A stretch of DNA of 64,000 bases from Anniella stebbinsi (GCA_029215795.1 JARDYH010000005.1:157505814-157569813), one strand, 5' to 3'. Shown: positions 22,876-33,158, counted from the stretch's first letter. A program made the numbers and translations. The notes: generated by a model not told the origin, from the letters alone.

Positions 22876-22992
22876 CAGGGTGAGCAGAAGGTAGAACGCC
22901 AGATGTTTTGGATTTCAATTCCCAGAAGCTCCTGCCAGCATGCTGGGAGTTGAAGTCCAAAACATCTGAAATCTACTTTCTCCTCACCCCTT
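22876..22992. mobile_element. Non-autonomous hAT-type element (CAGGGTGAGCAG ends)
   Basis: The left end CAGGGTGAGCAGAAGGTAGA and the right end TCCTCACCCCTT are inverted. The core 'ccagatgttttggatttcaa' is mirrored by 'ttgaagtccaaaacatctga'. The flanks ttagaagg and gtataagg agree at 6 of 8 bases. It is the same family as 1637-1764 and 29420-29552. Confidence 0.75.
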
Positions 22993-23162
22993 GTATAAGG
23001 CCCCAGCTTCAATCCCCACTGGCACGTCAATCCTGAACAAGGTGTCACCTTGTAACCTGGGCTAGATCTAGACTACTGCTTTAAAGCGGTATTGAAGTGC
23101 ACTGATAACTACTGGGGCACGTTACATGTTCCATCTACCACTTTCATAGTGTTATTTCCTGC
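22993..23162. other. Short unassigned stretch
   Basis: Nothing recognised. Confidence 0.3.
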
Positions 23163-23455
23163 TATAATAATAATAATAATAATAATAATAAATTAATTAC
23201 CCGCCTCTCCCTTCGGATTGAGACGGGGAACAATATCAAACACAAAATACACAAAACTGATTAAAAGCACATAAAACCAATACATCATTAAAATACCAAT
23301 AAAACACCAATAAAACACTTAAAATTCATCTGGGTAGGCCTGCCAGAAGAGATCAGTCTTTATAGCTCTTTTAAATTCTTGAAGACTGGTGAGTTGGCAG
23401 ATCTCTCCCAGCAAGTCATTCCACAATCTGAGTGTGGCAGAAGAGAAGGTCCTTT
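23163..23455 (-). mobile_element. L2-like LINE, 3' end fragment
   Basis: A (AAT)n tail at 23165-23191, then 'acccgcctctcccttcggat' and 'aaaattcatctgggtaggcc', the reverse complement of the L2 3' UTR and the ORF2 end. Only about the last 40 codons remain. Confidence 0.85.
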
Positions 23456-24040
23456 ACATTCCACATTATTCAAAATACCTCAACAAATGCCATTGTGTAA
23501 CCTACAAGGTATAAATGTGGAAGAGGGACATAACGTTACCATGATGGCATCGTGATGATTTGACTCAAGGTGTAGATCTGGCACAGAACACGGACCTTTA
23601 AATGGTGCAATGCAGCCAGAGAGACATACCTGCCTTCTACTCCCAACATTTGCTGTGCAACGCACCTGAAATCTTGCTCAACAGCAGCAAGTGAGGGAGG
23701 GGACAAAGATGGAGCTAGGGAGGGACAGAAAGGCCAGCCTAGGATAAATAGGGTGAGGAAAACATTTTCAGCAAACTCCCCCCCCCCCTCATCTACTGAC
23801 TGTTTTCTTAAAACAAAACACACATCCCCGCCCACTTATAATGTTCATAATTATAGGTTATAGCAGGCATATTGAATCTCTTTCAGCTGGAGGGTGGAAT
23901 TCAATTTCAGAGAACCTCTAAAGGGGGGGGGAGTGCATTCTCATAGTGAGTGGAGCAAAAGGGGAGGGGCCAAAACATCAAAAACAACAGCATCTTTTGC
24001 TGAAAGGGCTTGCTGCCAATAATTAAGCCTTAGGTGAAGG
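23456..24040. other. Intergenic DNA, nothing recognised
   Basis: A poly-C tract at about 23780-23789 and no supported gene. Confidence 0.4.
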
Positions 24041-24360
24041 TAGGCTGACCATATGAAAAGGAGGACAGGGCTCATGTAACTTTAACTGTTGTAGAGAAAA
24101 GGGAATTTCAGCCAGTGTCATTTGTATGCAATTAGTTCCTGGTGAAATTCCCTCTTCATCACAACAGTTAAAGTTGCAGGGGCCCTACCTTCTTTTGTAT
24201 ATGGTCACTCTAGTATAGTGCCTGCATCTTTAACTGTTGTGATGAAGAGGGAATTTCGCCAGGAACAAATTGTATACAAATGACACTGGCTGAAATTCCC
24301 TTTTCTCTACAACTGTTAAAGATACATGAGCCCTGACCTGGATTTTATCTGGTCACCCTA
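24041..24360. mobile_element. TAGGGTGACC family element with two different end types
   Basis: The left end is TAGGCTGACCATATGAAAAG (the GGAGGACAGG type) and the right end is GATTTTATCTGGTCACCCTA (the AAATCCAGGTCAGG type). The central arms are typical. The element is 320 bp. The mixed ends suggest recombination or gene conversion between subfamilies. Confidence 0.85.
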
Positions 24361-24363
24361 AAG

Positions 24364-24440
24364 GAAGTGGAAGCTCGTGGCTCCAATGTCAGTGGGTCAA
24401 TGAATCCATTCCGGGTTTCAGTCACCGCCGCAGTGACACC
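24364..24440. mobile_element. Fragment of the CAGTGGCGGCTGG hAT family
   Basis: The text 'agtggaagctcgtggctcca' and 'gaatccattccgggtttcag' matches the left arm of 32962-33158. The right arm is missing. Confidence 0.55.
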
Positions 24441-24593
24441 AGAGCTAAGCCTCCACTGGGGAAATGATGGGTCATGGGGAAGGGTGTGTGGCCATCTGAG
24501 GACCCTTGCAGAGGCAGATTGGGACCCCAGGTGGGCTGGATTTGCTCTGCACTGCTGAGATTCAACAGCCCTGTTTTACAGTAATTATAGGCT

Positions 24594-24757
24594 TGTTTCA
24601 GAAGACACACTAATCAACTGGGGGGGGGGGCAATCATCCGTTGTGTTGCTCATCGGCAGCATTCGGACAACATTTTAGGCAATGGGAGGCAGCATTCGGA
24701 TGACACGATAATCAATACAACGGACGATTGTTCCCCCCACCCCCGTTGATTAGTGTT
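24594..24757. mobile_element. Palindromic element ('cactaatcaactggg' type)
   Basis: The left arm 'cacactaatcaactgggggg' mirrors 'ccccgttgattagtgttttg' at the right. The interior has 'gcagcattcggacaacattt' and 'gcagcattcggatgacacga', linking it to 6879-7081 and 50619-51120. Its right end abuts the next element. Confidence 0.65.
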
Positions 24758-25071
24758 TTGGCCATATGGAAAGGACAGGGCTCCTGTATCTTTAACAGTT
24801 GTATAGAAAAGGGAATTTCAGTAGGTGTCATTTATATGCATACAGCACCTGGTGAAATTTCCCCTTTATCACAATATTTAAAGCTGCAGGAGCCTTGCTG
24901 TCTTTTGTGTCTGGTCACTCAGGGCAGGGCTCCTGCAGCTTTACCTGTTGTGATGAAGAGGGAATTTCACCAGGTGCTGCATGCATACAAATGAAACCTG
25001 CCGAAATTGTCTTATTTATACAACTGTTAAAGATACAGGAGCCCTGTCCTCCTTTCCATATGGTCACCCTA
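24757..25071. mobile_element. TAGGGTGACC family element, left end damaged
   Basis: The right end CATATGGTCACCCTA and both arms ('tctttaacagttgtatagaa', 'gatgaagagggaatttcacc') are present. The left terminus has decayed to 'ttttggccatatggaaagga'. Confidence 0.8.
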
Positions 25072-25084
25072 GATTTAGTATAAA

Positions 25085-25165
25085 ACAGCCTTCTCCAGCC
25101 TGGTACCTTCCCAGGCATGCTGGGAGTTGTAGTCCAACATGTTTGAAGTGCTCCAGGTCAGAGAA
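25085..25165. repeat. Palindromic repeat remnant
   Basis: The words 'ccttctccagcctggtacct' and 'ctgggagttgtagtccaaca' are half of the family seen at 17091-17220. Confidence 0.5.
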
Positions 25166-25290
25166 TGGTGGTATAAGGCATTTAACGGAGCACAGGCAAA
25201 CCTGTAATTTGCAATGTAGAGCAGAAGTTCTTGCGCCTTTGTAGACTGCTGTGTAGAACCCAGGCACCTTTCTTCTGCCCTTCCCAACAT

Positions 25291-25349
25291 ACTATTGAAG
25301 ATCCCATCCTTTGCATCTTCAACTATTGAAGATCCCATCCTTTGCATCT
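25291..25349. repeat. 31-bp tandem duplication
   Basis: The unit starting actattgaagatcccatcct occurs at 25291-25321 and again at 25322-25349, with no mismatch over the shared 28 bases. This looks recent. Confidence 0.9.
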
Positions 25350-25361
25350 GCGCTGGGGGAA

Positions 25362-25482
25362 CCTGTGGCCTTCCTGTGGACTCAGTCTCCCATCAGCCCC
25401 AGCCAGCGTGGCCAATGCTCAGGGATGATAGGAGCTGGAGTTCTACAACATCTGGAGGGTCACAGGTTCCACAGTCCAGCAT
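25362..25482. repeat. Palindromic repeat ('cccatcagccccagccagc' family)
   Basis: The left arm 'ggaacctgtggccttcctgt' with 'tctcccatcagccccagcca' is mirrored by 'gggatgataggagctggagt' and 'ggagggtcacaggttccaca'. Confidence 0.65.
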
Positions 25483-25547
25483 TGTGAGTTGTTTGGGTCC
25501 TTCTCCTTTCTGTGCAACGACTGAGGCTGTGATCTTCAAGTATGTCA

Positions 25548-26060
25548 GGTGGGCTGTAGCTCAGTGGCAGAGCACTCACTTTGCATGCAGAAGGTCCCAA
25601 GTTCAATCCCCAGTTCCTCCAGTTAGGGCTAGGAAGAATCCTACTTCAAACCCTGGAGATCCACTGCCAGTCCGTGTAGACTAGGCTGACCATATGAAAA
25701 GGAGGACAGGACTCGTGTAACTTTAACAGTTGCAGAGAAAAGGGAATTTCAGCCAGTGTCATTTGTATGTAATTAGTTCCTGGTGAAATTCCCTCTTCAT
25801 CACAACAGTTAAAGTTGCAGGCACTATACTAGAGTGACCATATACAAAAGAAGGCAGGGCCCCTGCAGCTTTAACTGTTGTAATGAAGAGGGAATTTCAC
25901 CAGATATGAATTACATACAAATGACTCTGGCTGAAATTCCCTCTTCTCTACAACTGTTAAAGTTACATGAGCCCTGTCCTCCTTTTTATATGGTCAGCCT
26001 AGTGTAGACCATACTGGGCTAGATGGACCAAGGGACTGACTTCAGCATAAAATTCTTGTC
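25548..26060 (+). mobile_element. tRNA-derived SINE split by a hAT-type insertion
   Basis: The SINE head 'ggctgtagctcagtggcaga' carries a good A box and 'aggtcccaagttcaatcccc' a good B box. The body runs to 'actgccagtccgtgtagac'. After the inserted element (25682-26001) the SINE resumes at 'catactgggctagatggacc' and ends near 26055. The two halves join exactly if one copy of the 8-bp duplication is removed. Confidence 0.9.
25682..26001. mobile_element. TAGGGTGACC family element inserted in a SINE
   Basis: A 320-bp palindromic copy with the ends TAGGCTGACC and GGTCAGCCTA. Perfect 8-bp duplications gtgtagac lie at 25674-25681 and 26002-26009. Both arms carry the GGAGGACAGG-type subterminal sequence. 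Confidence 0.95.
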
Positions 26061-26489
26061 TTCCTAAATGCATTTGTTGGGGTGTGCTCCAGTACCTTTA
26101 CATCGGCCTGCCATATTTTAGTGCACCTTGTGGTGGAATCATCATCATCTCATAAAACCAGTCCCACTGTGGGTGGTGGGGCTGACTCTAAAAGGACGAC
26201 ACCAAAGGAGGTTCCTCTTTTGGGTTGCCATTTTGGGGAGCCGCATGGGTGGAGGCACCCCCCCTCACCCCAATTGGTTGGGAACAGGAATGTTACCAGG
26301 TTCCTGTGTGAGAGACAGGCCTGTGACCCTGGCCTAGGGTGAGAGGCTACGTGGGGGGAAGCTGTGGCAGGTGGCACTCCCCACCCTGAGTGGGAGTCAG
26401 GGGAGGAGAAAAAGGAATATAGATTGCAAGTTAACATCTCCCATCCAGCTGGGAGTGGGATGTAACTACCTGTGTGGTCTCATTTATCT
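26061..26489. other. Intergenic DNA, nothing recognised
   Basis: Overlapping open frames occur on both strands at 26082-26437 without recognisable motifs. Confidence 0.35.
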
Positions 26490-26740
26490 TTCAAACACCT
26501 CCTGAAAACGAACTTGTTCATCCAAGCTTTCCTGGGTTGTAATTAAATTAATCATGCTTCTCCATCTCACTGCTCCTTGTATTGCTTTTATTGTAACTGG
26601 AATTGTTTTAATGTTGTGTTTTAAAATATTGTATTTTAAATGTGATTTTAATATTTATATGTGACCCACTGAAGAGATTTTATTATATTTAGCGGTATAT
26701 AAATACTACCACTAAATAAATAGATAAAGAAAGAAAGAAA
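26490..26740 (+). mobile_element. L2/CR1-like LINE 3' end fragment
   Basis: The text 'ctgaaaacgaacttgttcat' with 'ccaagctttcctgggttgta' matches the typical end of ORF2 ('...KTNLFIQAFLGL') and is followed by an AT-rich tail ending 'agcggtatataaatac' and 'taaataaataga'. It differs from the main L2 copies, so it is another subfamily. Confidence 0.6.
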
Positions 26741-27455
26741 CTCCCTAAATGACAGAGTGACTGTTGTTCCTGCTGTAAGTTCTAATACATCTTGTCTTGT
26801 TTGTGTTTAATTAACCTGTATTGACTAGGCCTTGACGGGCCTGTGCTTTGATCAACCAGCTCATTTCTTGCAAGCGTTACCTTACTTAAGCCTGCTGCTG
26901 GTACCATTGCTTAGGAAATATCTGTGTAATGCAATGTCTGTGTAATACATGTAACCCAACCTAGCTTAAATGGGCTCAGAGCAAAGGCAACCAACAAGAT
27001 GGTGGATAATATCCAAAGGTGGTAAGGCTGAGAATCTAGTCCAAACAGTGGTGATGCAAAGAAGAGACATCCACTTGCAAGAATTCTGCGTACCCAGAAA
27101 TTTACTTGCCTATTTGTATTGCCAAAGAGACAAGCCCCCATTCACTTTTAGAGGGTGGCTTGACTCTTTAGCAATGGGGAACATCTTCAGTTGAAACCAC
27201 CAAACAATGCTCTGGCTGCATGTACAGTTCTTTTCCACAAATACCTGTCTCTTCTGCCTTCCTGCTTTTCCCATTTTGCAGGTGGTAGTGATTGAAATCT
27301 GAAGCAGTGATGTAACTTAAAATGGTGATTTCTGCATTGTGATGCTTCCTTGAGGATTTTATTTTGCATGTTGTATCCAATGTACAGTTTTCCACCATTC
27401 CATGTTGTTGATGATTCTTGTGCTCTAGCAGAAAGCGAATGTGCCATCTGTTCTA
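26741..27455. other. Intergenic DNA, nothing recognised
   Basis: No supported feature before the LINE at 27456. Confidence 0.4.
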
Positions 27456-28814
27456 ATTTTCTAGACCCATTTCAAACCGGCTTCAGGGCAGGATACGGAG
27501 TTGAGGCCGCTTTGGTCGCCTTAGTGGATGATCTACACCTTAGTATTGACAGGGGGAGTGTGTCCCTGCTGGTACTCCTGGACCTCTCAGCGGTTTTCGA
27601 TACCATCGACCATGGTATCCTTCTGGAGCGCCTGGGGGAATTGGGAATCGGGGGCACTGTGCTTCAGTGGTTCCGATCCTATCTCTTGGGCAGGTTCCAG
27701 ATGGTGATGCTTGGGGATAGCTGCTCTTCAAAAAAGGAGTTGCTATGTGGTGTACCACAAGGTGCCATCCTTTCCCCAATGCTGTTTAACATTTACATGA
27801 AACTGCTGGGAGAGATCATCTGGAGGCATGGGGTGGGGTGCTATCAATACGCTGATGACACCCAAATATATTTCTCTATGCCTTCGACAACATCATCAGC
27901 TAAGGATAGTGTGTCTCCTCTGAATGAATGCTTGGAGGTGGTAATGGGCTGGATGAGGAAAAACAAACTGAAGCTGAATCCAGACAAGACGGAGGTGCTC
28001 GCTGTCAAAGGCCCCAACCTGGGTTTGGAGGTGTGTCAACCAGTTCTGGATGGGGTTACATCCCCCCTGAAAGACTGTGTTCGCAGCTTGGGGGTACTCC
28101 TGGATCCGGCGCTCCAGATGACAGCTCAGATTGATGCGACAGCCAGGAGTGCCTACTATCAGCTTCGGCTGATACGCCAGCTGCGCCCCTTCCTAGAGTT
28201 GGAAGACCTAAAGAAGGTAGTGCACGCGCTGGTAACTTCGAGGCTTGACTTCTGCAATGCGCTGTACATAGGGCTACCTTTGTGCCTAGTCCGGAAACTT
28301 CAACTTGTTCAAAATATGGCAGCCAGGTTGGTCACCGGTACATCTAGGGGTGACCACATTACACCAGTTCTAAAATCACTTCATAGGCTGCCAGTCAGTT
28401 TCCAGGCGAAGTATAAAGTGTTGGTTATTACCTTTAAAGCCCTTCATGGTTTGGGCCCAGGCTACCTGCGGGATCACCTTCTCCCGTACAATCCGCCCCG
28501 CACACTTAGGTCCTCTGGGAAGAACTTACTCAAGCCAGCCAGAACTAGGCTGGCGAGTGTTACCCAGAGGACCTTCTCTTCCATCGCTCCCAGACTATGC
28601 AGTGGTCTGCTGGAGGAGATCAGACAAATTAGCGGTCTTCATGAATTTAAGAGAGTCATGAAGACTGCTCTCTTCCGGCAGCCCTATCCAGATGAATTTT
28701 AAGATGTTTTAATGATGCATTTTCTCTTGTTTTTAATTTTTTTAACTGTTTGTGATTCTTGTATTTTACATTGTGTTCCCTGCCTCGATCCGAAGGGAGA
28801 GGTGGGTTATAAAT

Positions 28815-28853
<39 letters not shown>
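27456..28853 (+). mobile_element. L2-like LINE, 5'-truncated, with open reverse-transcriptase frame
   Basis: The frame is uninterrupted from the truncation point to the TAA at 28700-28702, about 415 codons of ORF2. Visible reverse-transcriptase motifs in order are FQTGFRAGYG, LVLLDLSAVFDTIDHGIL, GVPQGAILSPMLFNIYM and the catalytic QYADDTQ (Tyr-Ala-Asp-Asp), followed by LKLNPDKTEVL and SLGVLLD. The C-terminal part holds LDFCNALYIGLPL, RKLQLVQNMAARLVTG and the end FRQPYPDEF. The endonuclease and the first part of the polymerase are missing, so it cannot be autonomous. The 3' UTR ends in an (AAT)n tail at 28806-28853. It is the longest and best-preserved LINE in the window. The apparent upstream ATG is in non-LINE sequence. 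Confidence 0.95.
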
Positions 28854-28854
<1 letters not shown>

Positions 28855-29283
28855 TGAAGTCCCAAATTCCCCATTGATGTGGAACTTTGAGCCCCTTTGC
28901 CATACTTCATTTCCAACCATGTATTATTTTTTGGGAAAGACTCTGCTCATGTATTCTGACTCTTTTTTAACAAAATGATCCATGGTCATTCCACCTGTCC
29001 TTGGGTGACAACATCGTTTTCCAAATGCATCCTTTCCCAAGGGACTAGCGATCATCAGATTTGCAGAACACCTCTGGACAGGCTCAACCAGATCAAGAAA
29101 TGAGCCTTCATCAGAGGGATCCTAATCCGGGTCTCCCACAGATCTGTCAGTTTGCCAGATACATTTTTCCACTACTTGTCTCTCCTCTTCACTTCCTCTC
29201 TTCTCTTTTGTGTAAGTTCTTGTTCTTCTGTCATTCCAAACCCTGTTTGTAAGGGTGCATCAAACCAATCTCTCGAACCAAAT
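28854..29283. other. Intergenic DNA, nothing recognised
   Basis: No supported feature. Confidence 0.4.
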
Positions 29284-29376
29284 AAGTGAGGCTGCAACCC
29301 TAAACTCACTTTCCTGGGAGTAAACCCCAATGAAGCCATTGGAATTTACTTCTGAGTAGACATGTGAAGGATTGCA
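29284..29376. repeat. Palindromic repeat ('gagtaaaccccaatgaagcc' family)
   Basis: The left arm 'gaggctgcaaccctaaactc' and 'ggagtaaaccccaatgaa' mirrors 'gaatttacttctgagtagac' and 'gtgaaggattgcagtt'. It is related to 16975-17058. Confidence 0.65.
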
Positions 29377-29419
29377 GTTAGCTTCTATTATCCAAGTGAG
29401 AGGACATGCTGCACAGAGG

Positions 29420-29552
29420 TGTCCAGAAGGTAGATCACCCGATGTTTTGAACTTCAACTCTCAGAAGCTCCTGCCAGTATCTCCACTGGTTAGGAATACT
29501 GTGGGAACTGAAATACAACAATCTGGAGACCTACTTTTTGCCCACCCCTGGG
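29420..29552. mobile_element. hAT-type element (CAGGGGTGGGCA family)
   Basis: The right end 'ttgcccacccctg' is intact; the left end 'cagaggtgtccagaaggtag' is mutated. The core 'gatgttttgaacttcaactc' is mirrored by 'gaactgaaatacaacaatct'. It is the same family as 1637-1764. Confidence 0.7.
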
Positions 29553-30288
29553 GGAAGAGTTGGAATAGGGTAGACCACTGCTAAGCAGGACAACCACATC
29601 CCTGCACTCCCTCTTCTACACAACTATTCATGGTGTAAGGGGCATGTTGTTCTCTATTACATCTGTTGAATCATCTTCCTTCTTGGAGGAAGGATGTAGA
29701 TGATCCCAAGCTCTGTGTCCAAGCTCTTGGGGTGAACGATCAACAACAAGGCAATTTAAAAAACCTGCACGCCTTGCACACACAACAATGAATCACACTC
29801 TGCATAGGAGCAATAAGATCTCTATCTACCAGTGCATGGGTCAAAGATCTCATATGTCCAACAAGTAGGCTGGCCCTGGAGCTGTTGTCACCGGTGCTGG
29901 TGCTTCACAACTGTATAACTATAGGCAATTAGCACAGCCCTGTTAAATATGATGATAGGTAGGTGGCAGGACTAGCAATGAACATGAGGAAATGGGGGAG
30001 GGGAGGGGACAGTCGCACGTACATCCTGTGTTTCAGATCATAGGTGATTATTCCTTAGGAACACCTACCTCTTTTGCCAACTTATTGGTTCTATAGACCA
30101 GAGTGACTATTCATTATAGACAATTAAAATGGGCATGTGTACCAGACATGTATGCCAAGGCATAAATATATTCGTTTTGACTGAGTGGAGTTAATCATAC
30201 TGCTACAGTTATTATAATGTATAAAATATAGCCACAGCCACCTTAAAGGTTTCCCCTTTTCTGTTGACCTAGTTACATGACTTAAATC
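29553..30288. other. Intergenic DNA, nothing recognised
   Basis: No supported feature. Confidence 0.4.
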
Positions 30289-30324
30289 ATCGCTTCTCGG
30301 CCTTTTGGCTAAGATCAAGTGTAG
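30289..30324 (+). pseudogene. 3'-truncated U2 snRNA pseudogene
   Basis: The 36 bases atcgcttctcggccttttgg plus ctaagatcaagtgtag match the 5' end of U2 snRNA (as I remember it) without a difference, then identity stops. The flanks acttaaatc (30280-30288) and acgtaaatc (30325-30333) agree at 8 of 9 bases, which looks like a target duplication from LINE-mediated insertion of a partial cDNA. U2 function needs about 190 nt including the branch-pairing and Sm regions, all missing here, so it is not a gene. Confidence 0.85.
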
Positions 30325-30366
30325 ACGTAAATCACATATTTTTCTCCGATCCCTTCTTCTGGGAAT

Positions 30367-30700
30367 AGGGCTGGCATCAAAGGTAGGTATGTTTGGGCAA
30401 CTGCCAAGAGCCGCACCCCAGCAGGGCCCACTGACAAGAGCCCCTGGAGTTGCTCCTCCTCTTCACCATGGCAACCTACTTGATCACCTGCCTTTCATTC
30501 TGGCCCAGACAACAGAGGCAGTGAGAAACAGGAGCAGCAGATGCCATGGCCTACCGGTTCACTGGCTCTCTGCCTGTCAAGCCACCACGAGAAAGAGGAT
30601 GAGGAGCAAGAGCAGCTGGTGACAATGGCCGTGAGTGGGCAGACTCTCTGAGTTCATTGAGGGTGTCTCTTGCCCAAGGGCCCTCCAAAACATGCAGCAG
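30367..30700 (+). repeat. Dispersed repeat, copy 2 of 2
   Basis: It matches 20660-20960 in order and orientation: 'agggctggcatcaaaggtag', 'agagcccctggagttgctcc', 'tcttcaccatggcaacctac', 'agagcagctggtgacaatgg'. The end near 'gggccctccaaaacatgcag' also has a counterpart at about 20966. Confidence 0.7.
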
Positions 30701-30711
30701 GCACTGCATAG

Positions 30712-30925
30712 GAACATAGGAAGCTGTCTTATAATGGAGTCATACCATCTAGAGTCCATCTAGCCCAGGCAGTATTGCTGACATTGAGTGGTAGCAGGCT
30801 CTCCGGGATTACAGGCGGGATTCCTTCCTTGCCCTACCTGGAGATACTGAGGATTGAACCTGGGATTTTCTGCATGCAAAGCAGGTATTCTTCCATTGAG
30901 CTATGGCCCCTTCCTCTAAAAAGGC
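30712..30925 (-). mobile_element. tRNA-derived SINE
   Basis: On the minus strand the tRNA-like head contains 'atagctcaatggaagaatac' and 'gcatgcagaaaatcccaggt'. The tail ends in 'agctagatggactctagat'-like text and 'agcttcctatgttcctatg'. It is the same family as 25548. Confidence 0.8.
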
Positions 30926-31349
30926 TCTTCCTTATATGTTGGTGGGAAGAGTAGGCTGGGATGGCCTACTTATACTTTGTTGTCTAGAGTGGTATCATGA
31001 CATAAAGTATTTGTTTATTTTGCTTGCTTGTTTAATTAATTTATAAGCCGCTTTTCAGGGAATAAAGCCCTCACAAAGTGGATTGCAACGTACTTTAAAA
31101 TGGGGGTGGGGGCGGGTTGCTCAGCACCCAAGAAGCCTAGGCAGATGCCAGGGGCTGTGAATGGCCAACGGAGCCAATTGAGCAGAGCCCTAGGACCAGC
31201 ACAATCCCCGATCAACTTTTCTCACTGTTCTTCCAGTGTGTAGGAGTCCTGCAGAGGGGGTGGGGGTGGTATTAAGTATCACAGGAGTAATGCATTATTT
31301 CCCCCTGCCTCACTTCCTCCAGGGAGTTCCGGGCAGGATACATGCCCCC
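30926..31349. other. Intergenic DNA with a possible LINE tail
   Basis: About 31012-31080 ('taatttataagccgcttttc') resembles the end of an L2-type tail, but it is too short to classify. Nothing else is supported. Confidence 0.35.
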
Positions 31350-31505
31350 CATCACCTTTTACACTTATCACAACCCAGAGAGGTAGGCTCAGCTGAGAAA
31401 GAGTGACTGGCCCAAGCAGGTAATCCAGTGAGCTTCGAAACTGTGTGGGAATTTGAACCCAGATCTTCCTGGCCCCTGTTCATCCCCAGTATTCTCCACC
31501 ACACT
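31350..31505 (-). mobile_element. tRNA-derived SINE (second type), fragment
   Basis: The minus strand contains 'agatctgggttcaaattccc', a B-box-like sequence, followed by 'gcttgggccagtcactcttt'. This matches the SINEs at 37396-37620 and 60272-60506. Confidence 0.6.
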
Positions 31506-32366
31506 GCAATTAGGCTCTTAAAAAGTGGCAATGGAGGTTTGCATAATTGGGGAGGGTTAGTCAGTAGCAACCCAGCAGCAATCTCCCCCAAATGCCCCAC
31601 GCACACTGACATTAGCCTAAATTCATTTAACCATTTAGTACATTAGTAAGCTGTCCAATAGCTGAAACCCAAGGAGTGGGGCAGCAAGGAAAATCTCTGA
31701 TCGGAGAAGGCCAGTCCTGGAGGAAAAGCTGGTAGGCCAGATAGGGACACCCTGTAGGGCATATCTGGCCCATGGGCCAGACAGTTCCCCACCTCTACTC
31801 TAACCACTAGATCACACTGGTTAAACTAGTATTTGGGACAGGCCCTGTCTCTTGTCTGAGGAAGGTGGGGAGTCGCTCCTAGTCCAATAGATCTTGTAAA
31901 GGGCCTACCTGGAGACACCCGCTTGTAATATAGGGAGCCCGAAAGCAGCATTGTTAAGAAACAAGGCCTAAAGTGGTACTTTTCTGGCCTTCCTACCCGA
32001 AAGGCTCAAAGCTGTTGAGTTTCAGCAATGTCAGCATCGCTCGTTTGCAACTCTCATGAGCCTCTTGCTGCACCAGCATCACTTTACATATCTTGCCCGT
32101 CTAGAACTGCAAGGCAACTTTTCTTTTTGTCTCCACCTTCCCAGGAGGAGGTGAAGCAACAGAAGAGAAATTATCTGCGGATGCAACAGATAAGCGATGG
32201 CTGGTGCAATCAGGGGAAGGCAGATCTCATGAATGAAATTCCCACAGCACAGGATTCTCCTTTTCAGACTTTAGGGCATTACCCTTGGGCCTCCCAAGTC
32301 CGATGTCCTTCTTCATCATATTTTATTTTTAGTAAGCCCAAGATCAGGAAGGCCACATCTTATCAG

Positions 32367-32400
<34 letters not shown>

Positions 32401-32699
32401 CAGTAATGTGCATGTTTGAGACTGGCAAGGCTTTCTTTCTTGGAAAACAGAAAATTCAGAATAGAAAACAAGCATGCGGGATGCAGAAACTCAAATCTGA
32501 GTTTGCAATTGAACCAAATTCATTACCAATGCAAATGGATCAGTTACACCAGGATAAGATTTCATAATGAGAGCAAACTTTGATGCACACTACAACAGCA
32601 ACAACAACAACAACGACTTGCCATACACGCACATGTGCAAGAAGACAAAATATGTATTTTAAAACATTTTTCTACCACTTGTCATGAACAGCATACCCA
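31506..32699. other. Intergenic DNA, unassigned
   Basis: A 179-codon open frame at 32028-32567 (+) crosses a (CT)n microsatellite at 32371-32397. A plausible acceptor (tgtctccaccttcccag) sits inside it, but there is no matching donor and the residues fit no family I know. I do not call it a gene. Confidence 0.4.
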
Positions 32700-32704
32700 G
32701 GCAG

Positions 32705-32748
<44 letters not shown>

Positions 32749-32940
32749 CATTAAACTTAAACAACCAGCTTTTCAATATAATCAATGGACATATATTAAA
32801 AATAAAAAACCAGACATCATGAATCAAGAAATGCTGAGGTGAATAAAAAGGTCTTTGCCATTTGCCTAAATGGCAATAGAGTTGGTGCGTGTTTTACTTC
32901 TGGGGAGAGTATTCTAGAGAGTGGGCATTTGAGAACTGTT
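32700..32940 (-). mobile_element. LINE 3' end fragment with (AAT)n tail
   Basis: The (AAT)n tract at 32708-32747 is followed by 'aggtctttgccatttgccta' and 'ctggggagagtattctagag', which on the minus strand reads like the end of an L2-type ORF2 ('..NSLPRS..'). Confidence 0.55.
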
Positions 32941-32961
32941 AATGTGCATTAGCGTAAGTGC

Positions 32962-33158
32962 CAGTGGAAGCTGGTGGCTCTGTCAGTGGGGCTGTGTGTT
33001 CGCTCTGGGTTTCCGTCAGAACTCTAAAGGAGCTATCCAAGGTGCTGAACCTATTTGGGGGGTTGGGTTCAACCCTTTGGATAGCTCCATTAGAATTCTG
33101 ACTGAAACCCAGAGCAAATTCACAACCCCACTGACATCAGTACCACCAGCCTCCACTG
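32962..33158. mobile_element. Palindromic hAT-type element (CAGTGGAAGCTGGTGG ends)
   Basis: The 197-bp element starts CAGTGGAAGCTGGTGGCTCT and ends ACCACCAGCCTCCACTG. The arms mirror each other through 'ctctgggtttccgtcagaac' and 'gttctgactgaaacccagag'-type text. The flanks gtaagtgc (32954-32961) and gaaagtgc (33159-33166) agree at 7 of 8 bases. Confidence 0.85.

Noticed and set aside
25548..25625. tRNA gene at the SINE head
   Set aside because: A and B boxes are present but there is no acceptor stem pairing, and the SINE body follows directly.
32028..32567. 179-codon plus-strand frame
   Set aside because: It runs through a (CT)n microsatellite encoding Leu-Ser repeats and has no family match or usable donor site.
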